From Siphlonurus alternatus (taxonomy: Eukaryota; Arthropoda; Insecta; Ephemeroptera; Siphlonuridae), in assembly GCA_949825025.1 (NCBI GenBank), contig OX463778.1, forward strand, positions 16,268,171-16,332,170: a stretch of 64,000 nucleotides of DNA, written 5' to 3'. The notes under the pieces are model-generated. The model was given only the letters and a program-made list of their open reading frames with translations, was not told the origin of the DNA and searched no databases. This document shows, in pieces, positions 12,520 to 21,970 of this stretch; position 1 is the stretch's first letter, and each line of letters opens with the position of its first letter. The translations under genes and the position numbers were made by a program.

Positions 12520-15500
12520 AGAATCTTGGCTACTATCGCTTTCAAAATTGTGAGCTCCTGAATAACATAAAAAACCTTTATGGTGGGCAGACAGAATACA
12601 ATGACGGCTATTGTAAGGCGACAATAACGGGAGTCTCCAAGATGAATGTATACAACAAGATTCGCAGAATAAAAAACTCTCCTCTCCTAGCAGTTTTTCA
12701 CTCACTCGCTCTTTTTTTTTCTCTCTCTCTCTAGCGGCAGCTGTAAATCTAAAATTTTCCATTGAGAAACATTCGCATATTTTTAAGATGGCATCACGCA
12801 TTCCAAGACGTTGTGACGATTTGTAAATAAATTACCGCACGCTAATAACTTAAGTAAATACCGGAAACACGATTTGAAACCTCCCTTCGCCATGCTGGCA
12901 TGCATCATTTCCTGAATTTTACGTGACTTGAAGTCTTGTAATGAATGCGTAATTTAATTATAATTGGTAGACAAATTAGTTTAAAACTTCAGACAAGTCA
13001 CACAAACTATTAAAATATACTATGTGGAACAATATTATTCAACAGGCAATATTATCTGACAATACAGTCGGATGTTTTCTTCAGCATATCTAAGGTTGCA
13101 TTCAAAGAAAAACATGTGGCTTCCGTCTACATGCAATATTTTATGATGAGTTTTAAATTAATTCACACCTCTCTCAATGGCCCATGTATATACTTGACAA
13201 TACAATTTAAAGCATTGCACATAAGGCAAATACAAGCTGGAAGGGTTACATAATACGCTAAAATTAATTTGGAAATTATATAAATCAAAACAGGGCAACA
13301 CGTGAACATAATACTTAAGCGTGTCGTATGAACGTGGCACGAGTGAGGCGGTGAATGTCTTTGACAAGACGAGTGTTGTCGGGTGCAGCGATGAGGTTTC
13401 CCCCACAAACGAGCACAGATTATAAACGCGGGTTGTCACTATACTGGCACCATAACAACCCTCAGCTATCAGCTGGCTCACAACATGATTATCGAGTCAA
13501 CGGAGGAGAAAACAAAACGAGCGTTGGCCCAATACATAAATTGTATTTTCACTTGGCAGGTGAATACTTTGCAACTTTTTGACAACGTCTGACTGACAAG
13601 CCATCAGCACTCTCATGCAGCTTGTCCACGTGAAGAGATAGAACGATTGGAACTATAATAAAATTAACTCGAGGATTTACGTCTTTTACCATGCAGTTTT
13701 ACATCAGAAGTTAAAGCCTACTCAACTTGATTGACAACCCGAGTCAATAATGATGATTTTACATTTGATATATACTTATATAGCATCGATATCAAATTTC
13801 TTACATAAATTGCGATATCAATTAATTATACAAGATTGTATTATGCATTGCATTACATACTTATTTATATATCGTCGTCTCAGAATGAAAGTCACGCAAG
13901 TCCGAAATAATCATAATAAAATGCAATTCTGAACCTTATAATGGTCAAAATTGCAACAATTTATTTTAGTTATTTATTTATTTATTTAATAAATGCAACT
14001 TGCATTCTGAGACGACTCAGACGACGATATTATTGAGTGCATGTTATGAGGGCTGAAATCGTCAACTGCTAAATTAATTATGTAATCATGTTATACAGTA
14101 TACAGACACCCACACATGAAAGTTTACTGTATCGAGTATGTGGGCAGTGCACAGAATAATTATAGTTGCAGAGCAAACATTAGAGATGCTGATGGGGAAC
14201 TTCTTGCAATGGAAAGAGCAGTCGTCAGACAAGTGTATTTTTTTTAGAAGCTATACCGCAACAACTACAAAAATACTGTACATATGAAACAAGACACAAG
14301 GAAGCAAGGAAGAGCATACATTGTGGGGAATTCATGAATTTTTCAACAAACAGATGCGACTCGATCAATTTTATATTTTAAATCTTCCAAGCTCTTTAAT
14401 AATTTAAATCTCGTGCGTGAGTTATGCAGTTATATATATTAATTAATAAATAATGCTAAATCCGATCAATCAACTGCGCGTGCACAACGCGGAAGGTCGC
14501 AAGATGTAATCAAGGCGATAAGAGATTAACCAAAATACGAGATTTCGGTAGGACGGAAGAGAATTTTTTATCACATGACGTCACACAGTCTCTTCCGCTG
14601 CAGTCTTGCGGTCTGTAAACGGGCGCTGATAGTCGCGCAAGGCGCAACTTTTTTTATTTACACAATGTCTGTGAACTCAAATTATAAGAGCTGTTGTGAG
14701 AAATTGACATTAAAAGAATGTTACGAGATTACTGCAACTATGTAATTACAGCAATGTTGACTGACGCCTGGCAGACAAACATACGAAAAATGTCTCCTAC
14801 CAATCTTTACAACCCACTTCCTTTGCTGCGAAAGAGGGAAAGGGTTCTGCAGACTACTGCACCCCCAGGGCACAAATAAAACACTGAAGCCTGTCACACA
14901 AGTATGAAATAATAATAACAGTTCATCTGCAGTGAGACATACGAAAATAAACTTCATTCAACCACACGTGCGCTTAGCTTATAGTTCATTCAACTTTTTA
15001 GTGCAACTGATAAAAAAGTCATAAGGTCACTGTCAATTTTCTTTAAATAAAAGAGTTAATAAAGCTAAAATTTAAAAAAAAAAAAACAAAAAAAAAGGTT
15101 AACGAGATTTATCATGGGCTGCAATTTTCCTACTGCAATTAATAATTCCTTGCATTAAAAAGTTCATATTAGAGACAAAGGACAGTTAACTCAAAGTATA
15201 ATACGCCCAATTGCATAGATGAGGTCAGACTTTAATTTTAATAGACCCAGGTTAGGCCCCGCCGTTTTCTTAATAAAGAGAGCTGAACCGGGTCCAAGCC
15301 CAATTCTGATTTTAAGGCTGAAGGGCTAAAATTGTTGCTAAAAAAAAAAAAAGAGAAAAAAAAAAAAAAAAAAAAAAAGAAGCGAAGATTTCTCAAGAGC
15401 ACCGTTTTTTATTTGCGAACAGGACCTGTTAATGCCTGCACCCTAAATTGGACCTCCTTAATTGTTAGCAATCTTTTAAGTATAATTCCTCAACAATAGC

Positions 15501-16610
15501 TCCTTTCGCAATTTTTAAATACTTATTTTCAACGATAATTTTATTATAATTATTTCAAAACATAATGATAATGTAAAACAAGACACGTATTTTATTCTTT
15601 TGTGTTATCTCAATAGAAGAAGAGTTCGTTTTGAAATTTGATGAGTTCACTAACACTTAGTGTTAAAACCCAGAGCACGCTCGTTTTGGAGGCGCCTCCG
15701 CACGGCCCTAGAGACAGCACCATCATCAGACGGTGACGCATTTTAGAGGTGGGGTTGTTACTGCCATAAAAAACGTCGCCTTAATAATTCTCGCTGCTGC
15801 TGCTGCTGCTGATTAGGGCAAAGTGCCGGCGTTACAAACAACTTACTATATATGCGGTAACCGTTCTCTGTATATCGAGCGCAATTTATATTTTTTACAA
15901 TTTCATCGCGCCGTTACGAGAAAACTAAAAGGGCACGATGATGAAAGAAGTGGAGAACGGTACTATTTTTTTACTGCAACTTTTATTTTAAATGTTATAT
16001 AATAAATGCTTACAAAAAATGTACAAAGGTTTCTGTGTACTATACAACAGTCATATTTTATCGATTGCTCATTGTTGTTACATATAATTCAAATTTACTT
16101 GCCAGTAGAATACCTGTTATTATTAAAAAGATGATAACGCAAATATTAAATATTTGCACTCTAGTTTATTTGCGTTGCCTGAGAATCTTTACTACATAGT
16201 GTAAAGAGTCATCTAAAATACCAAGAACTTCCATGTGGCAAGCAAAACATTTAAAATTTCCTGTTTGACTCATTAAGTGGTCCAGCTCAAGGAAATGTCA
16301 TTCCCGCAATGGCACCTAAATCTTCGTGGCGCCTATAATTAACAATTATATATCGCAAAGCTTTCACTTCGAAGAATTATGAACTAGTATATTATATGAA
16401 TTTATAAGTTATTATTATTAGTAGTACTATATAATACGCGTATGTTACATACATAATTATTAAAATTATGTTAATTTTTATTTTAAGAATGAGTAAAAAA
16501 AAATAGTACAAAAATTGAATATCAAGAGTTGAATGATGTTCAATACTATATAGTAAAATTAAAATTTAAAGTGAAAAAAGAGAAAATACTGAACATACTG
16601 GCGTTCCATC
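12520..16610. other. no gene recognised
   Basis: Open frames at 13158-13481 (minus) and 14721-14957 (minus) have no family resemblance. An imperfect inverted pair containing CGTCGTCTCAGAATG joins 13872 and 14030. A (CTG)6 run lies at 15794-15811 and an A-rich run at 15340-15378. TGACGTCA occurs at 14576-14583. Confidence 0.35.
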
Positions 16611-16724
16611 ACTACGTACTGTACATCATGACGGTGTTCAATACGGATCCGTTGACGACGCCTCATAGAATAATATTAACCGTCGTCAACGAATGCGTAT
16701 TAAACACCGACATATAAACTTAGT
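16611..16724. mobile_element. CACTACG MITE (family B), uninterrupted copy
   Basis: The element is 114 bp. ATGACGGTGTTCAATACGGA faces GCGTATTAAACACCGACAT, with an inner inverted pair CGTTGACGACG and CGTCGTCAACG. It shows the empty-site state of the copy at 11.5 kb. Confidence 0.75.
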
Positions 16725-16825
16725 GTATTATATAATATATATTATATATGTATATAATATATATATAAAAATCCTTTGATAGTCTCGCTAAACGAGATGG
16801 CTTTGCAAAGCACTACTACTAAGTG

Positions 16826-17774
16826 TAGGGTGACCAGACGTACCGTTTTGACCGGTACAGTACCGTTTTAGAGTACCATGTCCCGGTGTCCCCAAAGAGG
16901 CTCTCGGGACGCCTAAATGTACCGCTTTCGGACAAAATTTAAAAAGGGGACATTTTTTAAAAATTTTATCATTAAAAAAATAAAAAAATTCATAGGAATG
17001 TGGTTGTGAATATTTACGAAAATGTACGAACGCAAATGATTTTGCAACTTCATGCCCGTTTTTCTCGATCGCATTTGCAAAACAGCATATTTCTTCCAAA
17101 ATCCAAAATTGCGCAATAGATATATTTTGTATATACGCGCAAATATGCATATACTACGTGAAATGAAGTCACTACTTTTTGATTAAATTTGGAATAAAAA
17201 ATAAGTAAAAAACACAAAAATATCATCTCTTGATATTAATGATATTCACTTGATGGAAATTTCCAATAAAATATAAAATTGAAAAAATCATTCTTATGCA
17301 TTATGTCGAGGCTTAGACAAAAATTTCTGTCTTTTTTTTTTTTTTTTTTTTTTTGTCACAATAATCGTGCATGGATATTACGTAAATAAATGGAAAATAA
17401 TATGAGGGAAAAACGCCACAAATATATTCATACAATCAAGTAATTTTAGCTGTAATTAATTTTAAGTCCAATTTGAATGCTATAAACTATAAATTAATTC
17501 AATTTAACTCTTCAGCTATATTTCACTCTAACAAGAGTTCACACTATTTGCAAAATGAACAGTTCGATTAAAAGTAATTCAAATTAATTTCTTGCTTTAT
17601 ATTCCATTTTTTTTTTGTATAATTTATCTCATGACATTATATTGAGTTTTATTTATTTATAAACAAATATATAATGCATTATTTAAGTAACACGTACATT
17701 TAGAAATATTGTGAATGGAGACGGAAAATTTGATACCAAAATTAAAAAAAAAATCAATTTAAAATATTTAAATC

Positions 17775-17822
<48 letters not shown>

Positions 17823-18517
17823 TTAGTATCCTTCGAAGTTCTGCTTTTTGAGTATAAATTTCTTTTATTGCTTTTGTTTCTTTTCATTTTACATGCAACT
17901 TTACAACATAATAGGATCGTGGCCAGGCCAAGTAAAAAGGTTAATTTTAGGAAATCAACTCACTGGCACAGTTTTCTTACATGGTGACTATAATCTCTTT
18001 TTTTTTTTCTAATTCAATGAAAAATGTATATATATAAAAAAATGTAATTACTAATATTATTTAAAGTAGAGTGAGCGATTGCATTATTTATTATTTTATT
18101 TCCTTAAAATATTTTAACCTCTGCCCTGCTTTATTGAGAAATGAAAACCAAAAAATTTCATCTCAAATAGCTTCATCGCAAAAAAATCCCGAATTTCGTT
18201 TTCCTGAGCCCTTAAACATGCAGCCTTATGGAACAGAAAACAGCGTTTTACTCAAACTTCGTCTGAACTATGGTACCAATTAAAATAACGTATAATCTAT
18301 GACGAAAATTCTTTAATGGATTTTCAAATAAAACAAATTTTTTCGGAAAAAACGGCTTCATAAAGAAAAATCATTTGAAAATCCATGAAGAAAAAAAAAA
18401 GTAAAAAAGGGGGCGTGGCACCCAAAAAAATCGCGCCTGCGGCGGGGGTGTTCGCCCTTCAGTCCTCTATCTTGGGGGCATGTACCGTTTTGGACATCGA
18501 GATATCTGGTCACCCTA
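16826..18517. mobile_element. hAT-type non-autonomous transposon, 1.7 kb, exact 8-bp duplication
   Basis: The terminal repeats TAGGGTGACCAGA and TCTGGTCACCCTA are exact, with TACCGTTTT just inside both ends. ACTAAGTG flanks it exactly at 16818-16825 and 18518-18525. The interior is AT-rich, has a 42-T run at 17777-17818, and encodes no transposase, so it moved in trans. Exact repeats and duplication suggest a fairly recent insertion. Confidence 0.85.
17777..17818. repeat. poly(T) run of 42
   Basis: An unbroken T run inside the hAT-type element. Confidence 0.9.
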
Positions 18518-18525
18518 ACTAAGTG

Positions 18526-19723
18526 GAATTACGAAAAAACCGGTGCTAAGCGAGCGAATCTTTTTAGCAGGTAGTTTTACTTGTTGGATTGCCTGCGCTG
18601 CGGCACTTCAGTCTAACCACTCTCACCGCTGTTACTTTATTATTTATGCTTTATTATTTTATAGAAAAGAATGAAATGGGGGTAAAATACATTCGGAACA
18701 GTGGTTGGTACCTTTCAAAGGTAAACACAGTATTACACTGCTATTCAATGGTATCGGAATGTTATTAATGTTATTATATGGGTTGTAAATCCTGCATGCG
18801 AATATGAACGCTGGATTTTTTTTTCTCTGGGGACAACAAAAAATAAAAATTTCTTTGTGCTTATGCAGCCATGCAGTCACGTTTGTGTGCATTACAAGTG
18901 CAGATAAGCAGACTGAGAAATGTAGGAAACCTGCAACGAAGGACCCCCCGCGGGGAATGCATCGAATGACGCAGTGTTTGAGCTCGGACTCCGCTAGGAG
19001 CCAAGAGATTAATTAATTTCAACAATACATCTAAGACGTTCAAGTCACTAAAATTATGCAGTGCGACGACTGCTAGTTTTTACATTTTCTTTGCTTCAAA
19101 AAATAAAGTGAAAAATTTTCATGCAAATCTTGCTCTTCCTAACGGATCTGTCATACTAAGTATTTTGCTAAATTTCCAACTGACAACATTTTTTCTCTTC
19201 GATATTATGCCACACATTCCGAAGAGATTTGGGAGGCTTTGTATAGAATTTGGAGGTGCTCGCAAAGAAATCACACGCGCGCAGTTTGCTGAAGAATGCA
19301 AGGAGCATGCAAGCGGCTCCGTCCAGTCGCGATCCTGGCCGGCGGACACCGCGCGCCGTATCACGTTCACTCTTTTTTTTTTTCTCGTTTCTATCACACC
19401 GGTCGACCTTGGCATTGGTCACCGCAAGCAGGCGGGTCAAAGTCTCGGATGCCGTCTTGACGCCACCCAGACGTCTGCCGCCGCATTTCTCGCTAACAAA
19501 ACTTGATAAAATTACGCGTACTATGCCCTCGGGCAATTTTATAATAAGATATGGAGGGGGAAAAAGTGATTTAAAAACTTCTATAGCTTTTATAATGGAA
19601 TTTATTGCCCCTTTTGTGCCTTTTTTTCTGCAGTTTTTAAAAAATCTGGTAAAAATTCTCATTCCTTATTTTTGTATTCTATGATACTTAATTTAATTAA
19701 TAATTATACATCATTTGTGCTTG

Positions 19724-19754
<31 letters not shown>

Positions 19755-19771
19755 GTTACTTTTGGTTTTAA
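18526..19771. other. unassigned, with GC-rich core at 19240-19510
   Basis: Several long frames overlap on both strands here (up to 164 codons on the minus strand, 19168-19662), in a stretch richer in CpG than its flanks. None shows a known motif or matches the cotransporter. Overlap on all strands suggests composition rather than coding. It could be regulatory DNA in the cotransporter intron. Confidence 0.35.
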
Positions 19772-20169
19772 GGCGTGCGGATCCAGGGGGGCTGGACCGA
19801 GAGGACTACATTGTTAGTTACAAATGCCCTATTATGGGCTCTATTGTGAATATAATTTTCTTCGTGGTATGTCATAATAAATACATAATATTATACACAA
19901 GGCCATACAAGGTCAATGTAAATTTAAAAAATTGCCGATGATCGTTCAGTCTGAAATTTTGGTAGTGAAATGTCTCAGAATCTGCATGAATCAGATTCTA
20001 GGTGCGGGTCCAGAATAAAAAATTTCGGGAGGAGCTGCCTCCGTAAGGCCAATGTTAAAATAAAAATTGGGAGTGGGGAAAATGCATACATTGCCCATGT
20101 TTAATTCAAAATTTCAAGGGACGGGGCTGCATAACCCCCCCAGCCACCCCCTAGATCAGCGCCCGCCTG
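19772..20169. mobile_element. CAGGCG/GGATCCAGGGGG element next to NKCC exon 2
   Basis: AGGCGTGCGGATCCAGGGGG at the left faces a right end with CCCCCTAGATCAGCG and CCCGCCTG, as in hAT-type MITEs elsewhere in the window. No duplication is clear. Its right edge lies about 47 bp from the exon 2 donor. Confidence 0.55.
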
Positions 20170-20216
20170 ACAGATGCTGGACGCTGGCTGGACGGCGGGA
20201 CAGATGTTTCGCCTAC

Positions 20217-20374
20217 CTTGCCCTGCAGCGTAGCGTTGTGCAGCTCGTCCAGGGTAGGCCGATATGCAGCCTGGATGGACATGATGTTGCGGTAGTTGTC
20301 AAGACGAGGCAGGGCCTCGCGCGTGAAGTGGCGAAAACTTTTGGCATACTTCGTGTCGTACCCCGTGGAGTTGT
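20217..20374 (-). CDS. NKCC coding exon 2 (kinase-regulated segment)
   Basis: The exon is 158 nt. The acceptor is TTTTTCAG|AC and the donor AAG|GTAGGC at 20217/20216, which leaves phase 0. It encodes the phosphorylated regulatory segment with KSFRHFTREALPRLDNYRN and RPTLDELHN. This is the most conserved part of the cytosolic N-terminus and the main evidence for the identification. Confidence 0.9.
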
Positions 20375-20785
20375 CTGAAAAACCACAAGAAAACAAGAAA
20401 TATTATTTTTTCTCATAAAATTATAAATTGTACGTATTATTTAATATTTTATAATACACGTACATTACTGGCAATCAAACCAGAAGGATCTAAAAATGTT
20501 AATTACATCAAGATCCCTTTCAGTATAATTACATACTCAATCATTAATTAGTTTTAAGACAAAACGTCAGCAGCTAGGGTAGAAAAAAAAAATCTTACCA
20601 CCGGCTTCAGGCAGCTGATCGTTCTCCTCGTTGTCGGCATCTGTCAGCTTCTCCATCTCCCCGTCTTCGGCATTGGCCGTGTCTACACGGTTTACTTGGA
20701 AACGAGTCCTCCGGTTCAAGTTACCAAGTTCAACATGGTCTAGATCCCATGACCCTTTCCGACCATCCGGAGTTTTATCCGTCAT
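20217..20785 (-). CDS. Na-K-Cl cotransporter (SLC12A1/2/3 branch), N-terminal exons, 3' part not seen
   Basis: This is the cytosolic N-terminus of a cation-chloride cotransporter that brings Na+, K+ and Cl- into cells across the plasma membrane. Two coding exons (20785-20599 and 20374-20217) join in phase 1 to give 114 residues. Residues 27-30 read RFQV, the RFx(V/I) docking motif for SPAK/OSR1 (Fray) kinases. Residues 74-90, with core SFRHFTREALPRLDNYR, match the conserved regulatory Thr/Ser stretch of NKCC proteins, followed by RPTLDELHN as in insect NKCCs. The start is the first in-frame ATG (minus strand, 20785-20783), with A at -3. None of the twelve membrane segments is visible. The next intron begins at 20216 and no further exon is recognisable down to position 1, so it may exceed 20 kb. 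I am sure of the family; NKCC versus NCC subtype is not decided. Confidence 0.88.
20599..20785 (-). CDS. NKCC coding exon 1
   Basis: The exon has 62 codons plus one base. It opens MTDKTPDGRKGSW and carries RFQV, then an acidic, low-complexity tail typical of the poorly conserved NKCC N-terminus. The donor on the minus strand is G|GTAAGA at 20599/20598. The split Asp codon is completed by exon 2. Confidence 0.85.
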
Positions 20786-21225
20786 GGTTTGGCTGGACCT
20801 GCACGGATTACACACGTGTTTACGAGAAGCTGTCACTCGCACGCGCAAACCACTCGGACTGAACAACGCGCAACGCGCGTGTCTGGCGCGCTGGCGGCAA
20901 ATGCTATCTTTTGTCAATGAACAGGTTATAAGATCTGTCGCCAGGAGCCGCTAGTGCCCGGAAACAGCCGTTTGCCGTTTTATATATTACCAACGTAAAA
21001 AAATATTACTAATTTTAGTGTCTACATTTTATTTATACATAAAATACGCGTTAAAAACTAATTTTAGAAATTACTATAAATGACAATTATTATTTATATC
21101 TCTTAATTAAAAATACCATTTATTTCATTTTCACCATTTCATTTATACCATTTCAAAATCTCCAAAAATATTAAAATTTTACAGTAATAGTTGGCAACTT
21201 GCATGTTTGTTATGGCGACTGACGT
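20786..21225. promoter_or_regulatory. shared divergent promoter region of NKCC and IER3IP1
   Basis: This GC- and CpG-rich stretch lies between the two start codons. On the minus strand a TATATAAAA box occupies 20978-20986, a TCAGT initiator-like site 20858-20862, and a palindromic E-box CACGTG 20813-20818 just upstream of the cotransporter start. Toward IER3IP1 a short upstream ORF of eight codons (ATG at 21212, TAG at 21236) ends inside the target duplication described below. That the two genes share regulation is inference from spacing. Confidence 0.5.
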
Positions 21226-21239
21226 GGAGAAGTCCTAGA
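21226..21239. repeat. left target-site duplication of the retroinsert
   Basis: GGAGAAGTCCTAGA is identical to 21860-21873. Fourteen bases is within the usual range for LINE-mediated insertion. Confidence 0.75.
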
Positions 21240-21859
21240 GGGGGGCGTTCCAAAATGGCTGAGTGCTTGCAACACTGTCGTCTGACGCTCCGCTCAAATT
21301 GTCTGTCCTCATCCTGGTAACTATCCCCATCCTATCTATTTATTAATCATCTTGATCTCTATCCTTTTCCTCAGCCAATTTGATTCATAATTATCACTTT
21401 TCGCCTCACCGCACCCCCATAATCACTACTCTTGATCCTGCTCACGGTTGGGCTACAGGTCCCAACACGTTGAGAATTTCAAACTACCTGTGACATCCTT
21501 CATGTTGGCGCCACATCATCAACCAACATTATTCCACCCCACACCACATAGTCAACGGCCAACAAATTCATCCAATTCCCAGCGTGGTCTTGGTTGTTCC
21601 ACGGTAAAACGTGGTCGGCGGCAAGAAGTGGCACGCTGTCCCGCTTCCCATTATCACCTTGCGTCCCTCGTCCCATAATCACCCTATCCATTGTTCATCC
21701 ATTTTCAACCCTTTTACTTTTTTTAAATTCTTAACCACATGAACAATTTACATAAGTATTACCACAACGTCCACAACATAGTCCAAACTTACTTAGTACC
21801 TGGGTGTATAGCTGTTTAACAACGGCTTATTCTCAAAAACGAAACAAGAAGAAGAAGAA
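21240..21859 (+). mobile_element. LINE/SINE-type retroinsert with 14-bp target duplication in the IER3IP1 leader
   Basis: The insert is about 620 bp. GGAGAAGTCCTAGA at 21226-21239 is repeated exactly at 21860-21873. It ends at the right in a GAA/AAG-repeat tail (21847-21859), which indicates plus orientation and target-primed insertion. The body is C-rich with no long open frame, consistent with the 3' UTR part of a 5'-truncated LINE. Excising it restores a leader in which the IER3IP1 ATG follows the target site by 6 bp. The class is inferred from tail and duplication only. Confidence 0.7.
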
Positions 21860-21873
21860 GGAGAAGTCCTAGA
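21860..21873. repeat. right target-site duplication of the retroinsert
   Basis: This is an exact copy of 21226-21239. It directly follows the AAG-repeat tail and ends six bases before the IER3IP1 start codon. Confidence 0.75.
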
Positions 21874-21879
21874 TCCGTC

Positions 21880-21970
21880 ATGGCATTTACTTTGTGGAAT
21901 TTATTTGAGGCTGCGTTGTTATGCCTAAATGCAGTATGCGTGCTGCATGAAGAAAGATTCCTAGCTAAAA
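21880..21970 (+). CDS. IER3IP1: IER3IP1 coding exon 1
   Basis: The exon has 30 codons plus one base and encodes the first membrane segment and the LHEERFLAK motif. The donor is AAAA|GTAAGC at 21971. The start codon is six bases after the retroinsert's right target duplication. Confidence 0.95.

Noticed and set aside
16788..17150. 120-codon minus-strand frame as a transposase
   Set aside because: It lies at the edge of the hAT-type element and crosses its boundary; no transposase motif is present.
20786..20917. Upstream extension of the cotransporter protein
   Set aside because: The frame is open to 20917 but begins with TTG there; the first ATG is at 20785 with a good context.
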